From: Strobilurus pachycystidiatus
Lineage: Eukaryota; Basidiomycota; Agaricomycetes; Agaricales; Physalacriaceae
Assembly (NCBI GenBank): GCA_019915135.1
Contig: JAHLMK010000016.1
Coordinates: 124,001-188,000, forward strand
Reading direction: 5' to 3'
Length of the DNA: 64,000 nucleotides
Below, in pieces: positions 45,219-57,430 of this stretch. Position numbers and translations under genes: made by a program. The notes under the pieces are model-generated. The model was not told the DNA's origin and made no database searches. It was given only the letters and a program-made list of their open reading frames with translations. How positions within the stretch are numbered: the first letter of the stretch is position 1; every line of letters begins with the position of its first letter.

Positions 45219-48020
45219 CTAGGCACCAGTCCCATCCCCACCACTACTCGCTGTATACCAACTCGACGCTGTGGCGCCGGTCCCAGAGCTTCCTCCACTC
45301 CCGCTCCCATTCCCGCTCCCAGTCCCACTACTTGCGTGTTGAGGGTTCGTTCGTACACCGAGCTCGTCCACACCCGATCTTTCATCAGAGCCAAAACTCG
45401 GTCGCCCATCAGCACTAGGCGCACCAGCGCCAAAGGTCAACGCCGTAGGCGACACACTGCCAACTCCGACCTCCCCAGCCACATACGCTGCAATATCCCC
45501 AGGCAGATAGAGGCTATTCCCTCGCGAATGGAGCCTTCCAGTAGTGCTCATGGTGTTCGAGCGACTCACTACGAGATTGTCAGTGAGTTATTCGAGACAA
45601 AGATACGGGAAGTGGAGGTTAAGAGACCAACATCACACGCAATGAAGTAAAGTCACTCACATCCCGCACTCCCAAGCGTACTCATCTCCCGGCTCCCAAT
45701 ACTCTCAATCGTTGGCATCCGCTTCACAAACCCGCCCAAAAACGCTAGATGCTCCTCTGGCGGGTACGGCCGCCCAAACTCATCGTACCCGATGCTCGCC
45801 ATGATGTTATGATCGAAAACAGCGCCATTTGAATCGTTGTCGCCGGTAGGAGCAGGCGCGTAGGGATCGTAGTAGGGCGAATGCGATGGGTGGACATATG
45901 GGTTGTTGGTATTCGAACCACTGTCACTTCCACTTCCACTAGGGTCGTACCCCATATCAAAGAACGGATTCGTCGAACGTCCAGAGGACATCGAGGAGGA
46001 GTATGTCGGCGTCTCTGGTGGGGAATGGACGGCGGTGGAGGTGGAGGGGACGGGAGGTTGAATAGGAGAACCAGTGGTGGATCCGACCCAAGACGCCAGG
46101 GTATGGGACTTGCTCGGTGAGGTAATGGATGTGTTACCGGAATTAGGATTTGAGTCGCCCTCAGTTGCGTACCCGACTGCATCATCCGTCTCCCTACTAA
46201 TCTGCGCGACCAGCGACCGGAAACGGTCAACGAACGTGCGCAGGTCGGCGTCGTTGGGTTGAGTGGCATTCGGTTGTCCCGGACCTCTGGTCGGCGATTT
46301 GGATCGGGCGCCGCTTGGGCTCGTGCTGCCGGAAGGTAACTCCGCCGAAACATGCGGCGGTGTATATGGTAGTGAAGGAAGAGACGGGAGTCGCTTGCTC
46401 GTCGACGTCGACGACAGGCTGTCCGATATGGAGTGCTTCAACGAGCCCAGAGACGACATGGTCGCTGACACCAAACTAGGCCTCTGCGGTTGATCTGGAG
46501 ACTGTGGTGTGACGCGCCTCATCTCCACGCCCTTCTCTCCCGGCGGTCTCCCCATACCCATGCCCATACCCACAACGCTATCTGCCGTAGTGATGGTCGT
46601 GGCTGACAGACCACTCTTCTTCCTCGTATGACCGAAAGATCCACATAACGAAGTAGCAGGATGCCGTACGCGTTGATACGCCCATGCCCCGCCCAAGTAG
46701 AGTGCGCACACGACGACAGTGACGACTATACGAATGACTTTGAGTGCAGTGCACGTACTAGAGCTCCAGAGTGTGGAGAGCTCTCGACATGACCCAGATC
46801 CGGCAGAGTCTGAAAAAGGCAAAAGAAAAGATTAGCTCCGACTCATGATATGGACACCGTACTGACCAGACCGAGAAACGTCAGCCACCGCTACACCAAC
46901 CACCAAAGCAACGACTAAACCTCTCAGCAACCACTTCGTCTTGACAATCCGCCCCACATGGGGAAGGAAGAGTAACCGAAATTGGGGTAAGGAGAGTATG
47001 ACCTGAAAGGAGAGGAACAGGAATGATGATGCAGAAAGTGTGCCGAGGATAACAGAGCGGGTTGGGCCTGGAAAAGAAAGGAGTAAGTACTGGTTGTGGA
47101 GGGAGGAGAAGGGCAACAAGGACAGCGCGGAATAAGAATATGAAGGAACACTAACCTCCCTCAACATACGCAATCAAGTATCTCACACAAGTGTATACGC
47201 TCCAGGCCCCGACCACGACTTCTCCTACACGCTGGTATGCTCTTCTGACACGTAATCGCCTTCGAATGGTTCGTGTCGTACGATGGCGATCAAGGGAAGA
47301 TGGGTCGCGGGATGAGCCGGACGGTGGCCCATGCGAGTTGAGATAGGTGGTCGCATGTGCAAAGTTCGAGTCCCAAGACGGCTGGGAAGGGAGCGCGGTG
47401 CCATACGACGAAGACGACAATGAGCCGGGTCCTGGTAAAGACTGTCCGTAGGATGAAGACGAAAGCGAACTGTTGTGGATAGGTTGGCCGTACGAAGATG
47501 AACTAAGGGAGGAATTAAGCGGCTGGCCATACGAAGACGATCCCATCGAGCTCCTTGACACTGGGGTCCCGTACGACGTAGTTTGTGAGCCGGAACCCAG
47601 CGACCCAGTCAAGGGTTGGCCATACGAAGACGACTGCGACGTCGGTAATGACCCATCTGCGTATGACGTCGGTCGGAAGGCAGAACCATCTGCGTACTGC
47701 ATGCGCCCATGCTCGTCCAACAACCCCTCGCCCTCCGAATACGTCCTCGTCTCCGAGACCGTCGTAGACGAGCGCTCGTGCGTGGGGGTAAAACTGGATG
47801 TGGAGGCGGTGTGACCATGCCCGATACTTCCTCCATGCCCGATATTTCCTCCATGCCCGATACTGTCTCCATGCCCAATACTCGCTCCTGTTTCCGCCGG
47901 TGCTGCTGCTGCTGCAGGGACAGGGATGCTGTCATAGTCACCCTCATGTATAGGTGTATAACTCGTCGAAGCGCCCGCTTCCGCAGCGAAGAGCGCGTTG
48001 TGTAGGTAGAGCGCCGCCAT
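45219..48020 (-). CDS. Repeat-rich multi-pass membrane protein, function unknown
   Basis: Four exons join in phase: 48020-47156, 47067-46867, 46809-45661 and 45568-45219, for 854 residues. The N-terminal 240 residues are low complexity: four hexapeptides of the form (S/N)IGHG(D/G/H), encoded by an 18-bp DNA repeat, then about eight copies of a SSSYGQPL-type repeat. After a basic RTIRRRLRVRR stretch come transmembrane segments around VGAWSVYTCVRYLIAYV, SVILGTLSASSFLFLSF, WLLRGLVVALVVGVAVA and VIRIVVTVVVCALYLGGAW. The C-terminal 450 residues are Ser/Pro-rich and probably cytosolic. I do not recognise the family; the topology suggests a surface or sensor-like protein, which is only inference. 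Confidence 0.7.
47816..47887 (-). repeat. 18-bp coding minisatellite, four units
   Basis: Units begin CATGCCC at 47816, 47834, 47852 and 47870 with few mismatches; each encodes one Gly-His-Gly hexapeptide of the membrane protein. Confidence 0.85.
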
Positions 48021-49009
48021 GCATTCCTGGACCGCGTCGGTATCGTGTGGTGAGTGGTATGATCAAATGTAGGGGGTTTCGAATATATGTGGGTAGGGAG
48101 TCCCAATAGCACTCTGGCCGTCGGGTATGCGCAAGGTAGTTTGTGTGTTTTGCACCGTCGAGGCGGAAAATGCACCGTCTATGCGCGTTCGAGGTGGGCC
48201 GCGCCTGGTCAGAGTCAGACCAGGGTGGTGCCAAGACCGAATGCGACTACACACCTCGTCTTCTCTAGAATCGTGGTCGTGTACTCGCTGTGGTTGATAT
48301 TAGTCCTCGCTATATAGAGCCCGACCCGACTGGCACGCACCCAGTCCTGTTAATTACCGTCGTTCCGCAAGTCAGAACGTCCTAGCGTGCAATTTGTGGA
48401 GGGTGCAGCTGTCCTGTCTTCGTAGTTCGCCTCTAAGGGCGATAGAGTGTTGGTGGTCTAGATACAAATGGCAAATGCGATCCAATGCGGTGCCGTAATC
48501 CAATCAATCACAACAATCAATTGTGGGTCCCGTCGGCGTTTGAGTGGTAAAGCGCCTGTTTCCTCGCTTTTTCGTCGGCGTCGAGTGAGAGCGATAGGGG
48601 AAATTGGAAGAAAGAGACGATGGACAATTCGGTGTCAGGGTCTCATGCCTTGACGACCCTGATCGAAAGGAAATTGGGAAGATGTGAACACCACGTGATC
48701 TTTGGCGCAGTTGGAGGCGGGAGTCGGGACTCGGGATCCCGACGAAGTAGACGATTGTGGGTGGAAAGTGCGTCGCCACTATACATCCCATCCCATAGCT
48801 AATAAGTTAACAGTAAAACATTCAGATTCGGGGAAGCGCATATGTGCTTCAAGTGGACTTCAATGACATCGTACTTCATGCGGTTTCCGTTCCAGAATCC
48901 AGTGAGCAAGCAAGGAAGATATATTTTGTTTTCAACACATCGGACTAGCCCAGGGAAGAGAAATTGACTACTCGGGTGTGTACGTACAAATTCAACTGGC
49001 TTTGTGAGA
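48021..49009. other. Intergenic region ending in a deaminase-type 3' flank
   Basis: Upstream of the membrane protein no gene is seen. Bases about 48965-49009 (GTGTGTACGTACAAATTCAACTGG and following; core GTACGTACAAA) match the 3' flanks of the deaminase-like copies near 51490, 57005 and 59435. This is the displaced 3' flank of the copy at 49676, pushed away by the insertion at 49010. Confidence 0.55.
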
Positions 49010-49661
49010 TAGGGCAATGTTTCCAAATATTTGGAGAGTTACAAACGGTTTGCAACCTTTGTCGGTCCATACATATGTTTCTAACCCGTTTATAAACGTT
49101 TTGCCGAGATGGCCGAGTGAGCACGTGTTCTAGATTTTAGAAGCCCAAATCCTGTACACCCTCGACAACCTCCAGAACCTTTTGTTGCTGTCCCGTCTGG
49201 CTTCCCAATGCTTTTCCTTGTGCTGCATTACCACTACCGATGACTGGCGCCTCGCCAAGAGGTCACGGAAGTAACCATTCAAAAATTTGTTGCCAACGGT
49301 CGTGTCCTCATTCTGGACCATACTACACGCAATGCTACAGTCATCCTCTTCCTCGGCGGTGAGAAGATCCAGACCAACCTGAGCACTGTTTGACAGCTCT
49401 GGGATGGACTCTGGCAGAGCTTTCAGGTAACAATCAAGCTCCTTGGGCTCGTCACTGTAGTAGGTGGCCAAGAAGTGCCCGATCATGTTCATCCATATTA
49501 CTATAATATTAGCCTCGGAATGCGCGTCGTCTCTGCCAGGCCCTTACATAATATAAACATTCAAAACACCGGTCCTCCAAGCCGCCCTGTTTCTAACGTT
49601 TATAAAGGGTCTGTTTCTAACCCTGTTTGGAAACATCCTCTAAAAACATGGTCTCTCACAA
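49010..49661. mobile_element. Insertion of about 650 bp in the 3' flank of a deaminase-like gene
   Basis: Comparison with sibling copies shows their 3' flank is continuous, whereas here it is broken: TGTGAGA occurs at 49003-49009 and again at 49662-49668, a 7-bp target duplication. Inside, ATGTTTCCAAA (49017-49027) is inverted at 49626-49636, and GTTTCTAAC motifs recur. The left end starts TAGGGCA, reminiscent of hAT termini, but the right end does not mirror it. A minus-strand frame of 120 codons (49130-49492) has no recognised motif. Family undetermined; non-autonomous. Confidence 0.5.
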
Positions 49662-49672
49662 TGTGAGAGACC
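49650..49672. repeat. Perfect palindrome with 11-bp arms
   Basis: GGTCTCTCACA at 49650-49660 is inverted at 49662-49672 around a single base. It spans the right junction of the insertion, so half belongs to the insert and half to the target flank. Confidence 0.8.
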
Positions 49673-49675
49673 CAT

Positions 49676-51048
49676 TTACATACCCCTGCGCGCTTCAAAG
49701 AGCCCAACAATGATGTCCGAAGGCTTTCTTCTACATTCCTGCTTGAAGGTCTTCACTACGCCGATAGGGTTCACTAAAGGAACCATCCAATCTTCTTCGG
49801 CTATCTCCCCCCGGGCGAGACGCCACGGCCTCTCGGATGAAATTGATTGAATGTACGTGCGGCAGAGGTTGCAAGGAATGCGACTCGACCCAAGCGCATT
49901 GCCTAGGACCTGGTCTCGCAGACTATGTGCGTGAATGAAATTGACTAGGTGTACTTTGGGATGGATGTGCACTGTCCTCCTTTCTCCGCGAACCCAAAGT
50001 TTCCCTAGATCTACGGAAATGGCTTTGAGGTCCTCACGGGTGTACGAGAGGCGCCATTCTGAGGTGAATAGCATATCACCAACAACGTTTGATACATTGT
50101 TGGGGAAAGTGAATTCCCGTCTCGGAGCCACTGGGAGCAATTCGTAATGGAAAGATATCTGGCCATTAGGACTGTAGTCCATGAGCTTTGGGAGTGTCTT
50201 GTGGAAGAACATCTCGGCCCCGCTTTGGTAGAATGCTAGCTGCCATAAGGCGCGCCGCAGAGTCATCAAAAACATTAAATCATCGTCACGTTGCTCGGCG
50301 GATGGCCATGTCTTCCCATAATGGCCTGATAGAATAGCGACTTTCTCGTGAGTGCCTTGGAGTAAGACAAGAGCGTCCTCGTTTTCGCCTGTCGTCTCCC
50401 ATTGATGGCCAGATGTGGCAGCTCGGAAATGATGTCCAGTATGCGCATCAAGCAGGCTGATCCCGCCCTTGACAGAGGGACGGGGTCGTCGGTGGCTATC
50501 CGATGAAGCTCACTTGAGGGACTCGAGATATGGTCCGTTGGCGCGCAGTCATCTATCCACTGTTGCTCTAGAGCAGCAAATCGCTTGAGCAAATCGGGAT
50601 CTACATCCTGCACCTGGGATGCTCGTGTCAGAACGTGCTGCCAGCCGTGGGGGATAATTGCCATCATCAATATGATATCAAAGTCGTCTGAGCTTCCAGC
50701 TGCAACGTTTTGGCCGGATACATATCGGCGATATCTATCCCGAGCGACAGCCTCAATTGTGTCGGTGAATGCAGCGGTGAGTTGCGAGCTAGGTCCATGT
50801 TCGGAAGCAACGTTCAGCGTGACTTGGCCCGCCTTGCAGGTCAGCGCAACGGAAGTGGCATCATCGGGGCGCGAGACAATGGGTATCCAGCTGGGGGCGC
50901 AGAGGGAGGAATTTCGCTCTTCAGGAAACAAAGATTCCGGGTCAGACCGCAGGAGAAGGAAGTTATCCGCCTTGATTTTCCTTTCGCATATGCGCATGGC
51001 TGCCGTTGCTAAATATTGTGGCGCGGCAGCAACGTCTATAGCCTCCAT
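49676..51048 (-). pseudogene. Deaminase-like gene, frameshifted copy (copy 1)
   Basis: Aligned with the intact sibling at 59466-60830, this copy starts at the equivalent ATG (51048) and ends at the equivalent stop (49676) but has lost one base near 50313-50316, where the sibling has an extra T on the plus strand; everything after shifts frame. The two halves, 51048 to about 50316 and about 50312 to 49676, are otherwise open. The zinc-site motif HPE of the sibling is HPK here, so the presumed catalytic Glu is gone, while PCxxC is kept. Loss of the Glu and the frameshift both argue for a dead gene, unless the single base is an assembly error. Confidence 0.75.
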
Positions 51049-51479
51049 CTGAGCATGGTGATGAGACAGGGCAGAGTTCATCAGGGTACGACGCACTAGC
51101 TGTGAGGGTAGCTAGAGTTGGATATCGAGCTCACGTCGTGGAAGTGTGGGCCTTTATAACGTACAATGACATGTCGCTTCTTGATGTACGCGACCAAGTG
51201 ACTCGGACATGACATGACACCAGATGACACCGCCATCCGGCCTCATGTGCGCCTCGATGACAGGGTCTGGAGTGGGTTCGTCCAAATTTGAAGTGGGTCA
51301 ATCAGCCGGCCTGCACCGATGGACGGTTTGTGTTTCATTCATGATGCTAAGCCTTTAAAAGTTAGTGTATCTTATGCTGTGATACATGTCAAAGGCTGTG
51401 AGCACTCAGCACTTCAGCCCTTCTTATACTCTTGAGCCAAAAGTGAGGCTATTGAAACAGCCTGAGGAAGGGCAGTTGA

Positions 51480-53757
51480 TTACTCAGTATGTGCGTACAA
51501 ACTCAAATCGAGACTTGCGGGACCTATATACTCGTCCCTCCCCGCTTCCAAGAGCCTAACCATGACCATCGAAAGCTCCGTCCTCCATAGTCGTGAAAGG
51601 GTCTCATCACGCCAATGGGATCCTCTTTGGGGACCATCCAATCCTCTTCGATTATAGGTCCCTGCGCAAAAAGCCACGAATTCTGAGATGGAATCCTTCT
51701 GATATACATCTGGCAGAGGATACAAGGGATGCGACTCGAGCCAAGCGCATTACGGAGGACCTTGTCTTGCAGTCCATGTTTGTGAATGAAATTGATCATC
51801 TGTACTTCGGGGTGGACGTGCACTGTCTTCATTTCGCCACGCACCAATGCTTTCCCAGGTCTGTGTCATGATGTGGCCTCACCGCAACTCAAGGCCCTCC
51901 ACTTTGGTCACACTTTGGCGTCCTGATGCTACGGCTACACAAACCAGCGCCACACCGGAAGATGCCGAGAGATATATCAAGGGGTTGAGAGTTCGATCCC
52001 TTATGGCGACAGAACCGGGATCCTGAAGTCCCGCCCTTGTCGGACTTCCCGCCCTCCCGGATACACTTTGGAGCGAGCACACATGGTGTAAGACACCCCG
52101 GGAATATACTTAGGCCGCGTGAGTCAGGCGGGAGTCGGTACCCGACCAAACCCGCCTTCCCGACCAATGGGCGGTCATCGATCTGTCGGGCGGTCATCGG
52201 GATGTCGGGATCTCCGTCATCCGCAGCGTCGGACCACTCCCGACGCATCGGGAGTATGTGGTAGAAGCTTCGAGAAGAGGAACGATGAGCAAGCATGGGA
52301 TTAGTATAAATACAGAGACAGTGTTGTACTAGCTACTCAGACTTCGTCCTTAACCAGTTTTCCCCCATACAACTCCGTTGGGCACTCTGAACTCTCCGTG
52401 GTAGGACTCACCCACATGTCTCCCTTCGATACCTCCGCCAACGTCGTTGACTCCGACGAGAGAAGGCTCCCCGACGCCACACCTGGGACTAGGTCCGGCG
52501 GCGAGCCTCGTACCTTGGGATTAAGTTCCTACGGTATCACAGTCTCTGGCGAGATGGATGTGCGACCATCGAGGGCCCCTATGACTGGTACAGTACGACC
52601 AGCCGAGCACAATACGAGGATGTACGTGGTACGCTCGCAGGAAAGCTATGGGTTGACTACAGGGGTAGTCTCTCATGAGCGAGTCCTTGTCACGGCGGGA
52701 TCAGGTCGTAACAGTCTGCAGCAATTTTCTCGACCTCCTCTCTGGTCCACGAAACGCGTCGTTCGTTGGCTTCTATCAGATTGTTGACCACAGTGGAGAT
52801 ATCGGTTGGGAAAGTGAACTCCTGCCCCAGAGCCACTGGGAGCAGATTGGAACGGAAGGAAATCGTGTCATTGAGAAGGAAGCACTGGATTTTCGGAAGT
52901 GCATTGCGGAAGAAAGACTCGGCTCCGGTGTGGTAGAATGATAGCTGCCATAAGGCACGCCGCAAGGTCATCAGAAACATGAGATCGCCTTCATGTTCCT
53001 GGGTTACGATAGACGGCCACATTCTTCCCATGATGGCCTGATAGAAGAGCGCCTTTTTTGTGAGCGCCTTGGAGTACGACAGCAGCGTTCTCGTAGTCGT
53101 CCTTCGAGACTCATCGGTGTCCAACGATGGCAGTTGTGAGATGGTGTCTATAATGCGCTTGAGACATGCTGTTCCCGCCCTTGATAGAGGGATAGAATCG
53201 TCCGTGGCTATGTCCTGAAGCACTTTCGAGGGACTCGAATAATTCACCTCCGGGGCGCAGTCATCTCGCCACTGTTGCTCCAAAGCGGCAAACCGTTCGA
53301 GAAGCCCTGTCTCCAGATCCCGCACCTGAGACGCTCGCAACAGGATGTTTTTCCAGCCGTGGCGAACAATAGCCATCGTCACGACATCAAGATCGGCTGG
53401 GCCTCCAGCTGCAACATCTTCGCCGGATAAGAATCGTCGATATCTATCCCGAGCGACGGTCTCAAGCGCGTCGCAGAATGCAGCACAGAGTTGGGGATTA
53501 GGTCCGTACTTGGAGGCGATGTGAAACGTGACGTTGCCAGGATCGCACGTCAGCACGACGGAGGTAGCATTGTCTGGGGACGAAAGACAGTGAGCGACCC
53601 AGCTAGGAGCGCAAAGGGCGGATCCTCGCTCTTCAGGGAAGGATAATTCTGGGCTGGACCGCATGAGGAGGAGCTCCTTCTTCTTGTATTGCCTCGCGCA
53701 TATGCGCATGGCCGCCGCTGTCAGATATTGTGGCTCGTGAGTGAGTCCAGGCTCCAT
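51480..53757 (-). pseudogene. Deaminase-like gene split by a solo LTR (copy 2)
   Basis: The N-terminal 348 codons run 53757 to 52714 and stop soon after entering foreign sequence; the C-terminal part resumes at 51863 and continues to about 51480. Removing 51864-52713 and one copy of the 5-bp duplication brings the two parts into the same frame at the ADLGK segment of the sibling. The C-terminal part retains HPE and PCILC. A second lesion, a one-base frameshift near 51590, alters the last 25 residues. The gene was therefore probably functional until the LTR element inserted. Confidence 0.8.
51864..52713 (+). mobile_element. Solo LTR (850 bp) inside a deaminase-like gene
   Basis: Begins TGTCATG and ends GTAACA, flanked by the direct duplication GTCTG (51859-51863 and 52714-52718). 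It interrupts the reading frame of the deaminase-like copy exactly at this duplication. A TATAAATA box at about 52305 sits in plus orientation, as expected for an LTR promoter, opposite to the host gene. No internal region or second LTR is present, so this is a solo LTR left by recombination. An 850-bp LTR implies a large Gypsy- or Copia-type parent, not found in the window. Confidence 0.8.
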
Positions 53758-55778
53758 CTAAGTCTGCGCTTTGAGTTGGGGCAAGCATGACACTAGAGCG
53801 CCGAGCGACTTACCTTTGTAAGTACTAGTTGTGGATCTCGAGATGATGTTGTGTAATTGTCGAGGTCGAGTCAGTAGCCTGTTCCGAGTGTTTGGCATCA
53901 GCATGCATCACGGCGCCCGGTCCGACCGCGTGCGGTCGACCTCCCCTACAATTCTTTTTGCATCAGTATCGGTAGGCTCGTGACCATCCGCTTCGCCACG
54001 TGGCTCCGCTTATCACTTTGGCGAAGCGGCTGGGAGGGCTCAGCCGTGACATCGGGGATAACGCTTTTGTGACTTTGGACTTAGGTTTTTCGTCCATGGT
54101 CAACTTTAGTCTTTGCTCTGGGGTCTCTCTCTCCTGGCCACTCTGCCTGGGCTTACTTAATACTGCTAAAATCATTGCCTACACTTGAAATCTCTGCTTT
54201 TCCTCCAACCTTTGGGCCAATTTTCCCCAAACTGTCCCCAATACACTAAAACCCGTCAACTACCTACCCTGTGGATCCCTCTGAGCTGCTCAACTGCTAC
54301 TTATTGACTCTACAAGCTATACTGGACAATTTTGCTTCCGCTCTACAGCCAGCTGCTGCCACAATTGTCTGATATAGGATTCTGGCCCAAACTATTGACT
54401 AGTATCCTAGTCCCAGACAGTCAAATTACAACTCACATGGCTCCTTGGGATCACCTGAACCGAACGTGAATAGTTCCGCATCGGAAAACAGGCATTTGGA
54501 CCGAAAATTCTTATTTTTGGCATTTATTGCCACAATTTTGCTTATTTTAGGACCTTACACGTGCTTTTATGCATATTCCGCTTAGTGTACGGCTCCTTAT
54601 ACATTGAATATCCATTGTACAGAATTTGGGGCCATGGGGACTTGTGCCCGAGGCACGAGAGCAAAAGCTAAAATCACCAAAACTCGTCGATCGCGAAATT
54701 TCGCTAAGTCCCAACTCAGGATTAGGGCATCTGCCAAAAAGGAGCTGAGGCTTCCCAGTCGCTAGATGATCACACTTACCCGCCCTACACAAACAACACC
54801 AAGCCCGCCAAACAAACCGTAGCCAAATAATGCTGCCATCGGACCGAGCATTACGTGAGATCATCCGCGAATGGTAGCGAGTCTACAGTATCGGCTCTCT
54901 CCGGTCTCCGTCACAACATCGACACTCCTGCCTCGCTCCTGCCGTTTACCTTCTGGGTCCATTGTAAGCAGTCGATGCCTGTGGCGGGCTTGTAATCATC
55001 TTCTATGGCCATAGAGTGTTGCACAGAGTGTCCTGGTCATCATCCTCTTCGCTGTACAAAGTGCTCTGGTCATCTTCAAAATGGTACATTTTGAGTTCAG
55101 ACTTGACGTTGGTTGGCTGCAAAAGTGGCCACTGGCAAAGAGAAGAGTTGAGTAGTGTAATGATAAACTCCGTCGCCCGTGTTTGCCTTTTTGTATTCTG
55201 AGGCGCCCTTGATGGCCAAAACGGTAACGGCGCTGATCCAGGAATCTAGAACAGCCTTAAGACAGGGCATACACATAGCCATTCCAGCTCCGAGACCAGA
55301 TTGGACTGGACGTGTAGCCTGTGCATCATGCATGTGCGCATCGCAATCATCTGGCCATGGAGATAGCGAGATCCGCAAACATATTTTGAGTCGTTGTTTC
55401 AGTCACTCCTTGTGTGGTGGTGCCACCGACGAACGTCTTCGTTGAACTGTACGAAGAGTGTATCTGGTTCGAAGATCAAGTACTGAAGGTTGGGACACGT
55501 GGCTCTCGAATAGCCTGAAAACTCGGCTCTAGCAGAGACAGTCGTTCGCTGTATAGATCTCAAACCGGTGCAGCAAAAATTTCCTCTCTACTTAACGATG
55601 TACCACAATGCCCTACACTTGACTCATGTGTTCGCGCAGACACGGGGATGGCTGTACTTTTTACGGTGTCACGACAGACTGAGGGAGACGGGAGAAAATG
55701 ATCTATTTGTACAGATGAAACATAATTGTACTGGTAGCTACATGCTTCGTGTACCGGTAGTATGCTGGCAATGCTTGG
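53758..55778. other. Intergenic region, possible retroelement debris
   Basis: No intact gene. Around 54270-54370 a plus-strand frame reads like the start of a retroelement gag (DPSELLNCYLLTLQAILDN), followed by stops, which may be decayed retrotransposon. A 6-bp-arm inverted repeat GACCGC/GCGGTC lies near 53920. The region up to 53880 holds the promoter of copy 2. Confidence 0.3.
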
Positions 55779-56522
55779 TCAATGCCGAGAAGAGTGCTCA
55801 GAATGATTACCATGTGTGTTGCTCAGCGTGGCAGACAGTCTCTTCATCTCTGTGTCGGTTGCCGTTTTCCAAAAGTTACTATTGGAGTAGTGATCAACGC
55901 GTACCCCGCGCAGTGTGCACAGATTGAGGCACATCTTCACAGCGGGAAGGAAGCATTGGTCCCGAATGTCCGGGTTGTTGCGTCCTGTATGAATGCAGAG
56001 TTTCAGAGATATGGTTCCATTGTCAATGAACAAGCAATGCTCACCGCATGCGACAGCGTCCAAAGCAGCGACTTGGCTGCATAGCTCAGCAAGATGCTTC
56101 CGGGAGCTCAACTCTGATGACAGGACATTGGCATTGGCCTCGAGAATGTTGAGCATCATCTTGCGACTTCTGGGTAAGATTGCGAGATGCAGAAAGACTC
56201 CGTCGTTGACGAGGTACTGTCTCTGGTACATATCCGCAAAGTCGCGCCTGAAAAGAAGATTAGTAAGTACTACTAAGCGCCACATGGAGTCGAAAGTCAC
56301 TGACATCTCTTTGATATTCTCATTGCTGAGAGGGAACTGGTAGTTGACGTCTTCATGATTCTCGTCGGGGGTCTCGTACGAGTGTTGCAGGATTCGACTA
56401 AGTTTGACGACGTCTGTGTCCAGATCCCCATTGCAGATCCTCTGAAAGCCATCGGCTAGGGCGACACTGCCGTCCATCAGCCAAGTATTGGCCTTGTCAA
56501 GAGCGGAGGAAATAAAAGACAT
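55779..56522 (-). CDS. Hypothetical protein, 228 residues
   Basis: Two exons join in phase: 56522-56305 and 56247-55779. The intron is a multiple of three so the unspliced frame is open too; splicing yields KEMRDFADMYQRQYLVNDG across the junction. The protein is predicted mostly helical, with a Cys-rich central stretch and a His/Ser-rich C-terminus. No family recognised. It lies between deaminase-like copies on the same strand, which may be coincidence. Confidence 0.5.
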   Translation of the reverse strand: MSFISSALDKANTWLMDGSVALADGFQRICNGDLDTDVVKLSRILQHSYETPDENHEDVNYQFPLSNENIKEMSVTFDSMWRLVVLTNLLFRRDFADMYQRQYLVNDGVFLHLAILPRSRKMMLNILEANANVLSSELSSRKHLAELCSQVAALDAVACGEHCLFIDNGTISLKLCIHTGRNNPDIRDQCFLPAVKMCLNLCTLRGVRVDHYSNSNFWKTATDTEMKRLSATLSNTHGNHSEHSSRH

Positions 56523-57039
56523 TGCGGCTCGAGGTGGTGGCTAAGATGAAAGGTCTGAATCTGACTCCCTTCACCCTTTTGTGTTCTGCGGCGCTATTAG
56601 ATAATCGTTGAATGTGCGCTGATCTAGAACAGCATCATGATAACATCAGTGTACAGCTCTTCCCACCTTCGGGACTCAATAAGGAAGGCTCTGGGAGGCT
56701 TACGTGGCGTGGCCGGATGAGGTGTAGATATGTCGAGAATTTGGAGCATGCGGGTGACATCGCTCGTGATTGGCGCGTCACAGTTCTGTCGGAAGCAAAC
56801 TTACTAGTGCAGGCAATGTCACAAGCAAAGAATCTATATCCTTTATCTTCGATGCGGAGAGAGACAACGGTCTCCTCAGTGTGGCTTCGATACGTCGTAA
56901 AGAGTCCTTCTCACACACTGGCCATGCGCATCGGAAAGAATGTAAACGAGGAGTATGTTTTCAACTCGAGCACATTGCACAAAGCAAAGGAGAATTCATT
57001 AGTCAGGTGTGTACGTACAAATCCAACTCGCCTCGTGTG

Positions 57040-57430
57040 AGGCCTAAACTTGAAGACAAACCCGTCGCGCCTTCAAGAGCCTAACGATGAGGTGCTAAGG
57101 CTTTGGTCCTCCCTCTCCTTCATAACGTTCATCTCTCCGGAAATAATCCAAACTTCTTTGACTATCTCTGCCTGCGAATTCGCCACAAATTTGTGTATAA
57201 TCGATTGAACGTACGTCCAGCAGAGAATGCATGGCATGCGACTCTACCAAAGTGCATCACATGGCATTTAGTATCGTGAGCCGTCTGCGTCAATAAGAAT
57301 GGCTGGTTGTACGTCTGCCCTCGGGATAGACGTGCGCTGTCTTCCTTTCTCCACGCACCGAAAGCTTTCCCAGGTTTGCGGCCATAACGTCGACGTCTTC
57401 ATGGGTGCACGAGGTATCCAGAGTAGTACA
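57040..57430 (-). pseudogene. Relic of a deaminase-like gene (copy 3, C-terminal part only)
   Basis: The minus strand aligns with the C-terminal third of the intact sibling (EDVDVMAANLGKLSVRGERK region at 57330-57400 and the following residues to about 57040), but with multiple frame breaks. The presumed zinc-binding HPE reads YPE and the downstream zinc cysteines are disrupted. The typical 3' flank (GTGTACGTACAAAT) follows at about 57007. The N-terminal two thirds are missing. Confidence 0.6.

Noticed and set aside
49017..49636. Element bounded by inverted ATGTTTCCAAA
   Set aside because: No target duplication at these positions; the sibling comparison puts the junctions slightly further out, at 49010 and 49661.
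51985..52005. B-box-like GAGTTCGATCCC inside the 850-bp element, suggesting a tRNA-derived SINE
   Set aside because: No A-box at proper spacing and no poly-A tail; TG...CA ends, 5-bp duplication and TATA box fit a solo LTR better.
56612..57040. 142-codon plus-strand frame
   Set aside because: Ends inside the 3' flank of the relic deaminase-like copy; no motif, so probably chance.
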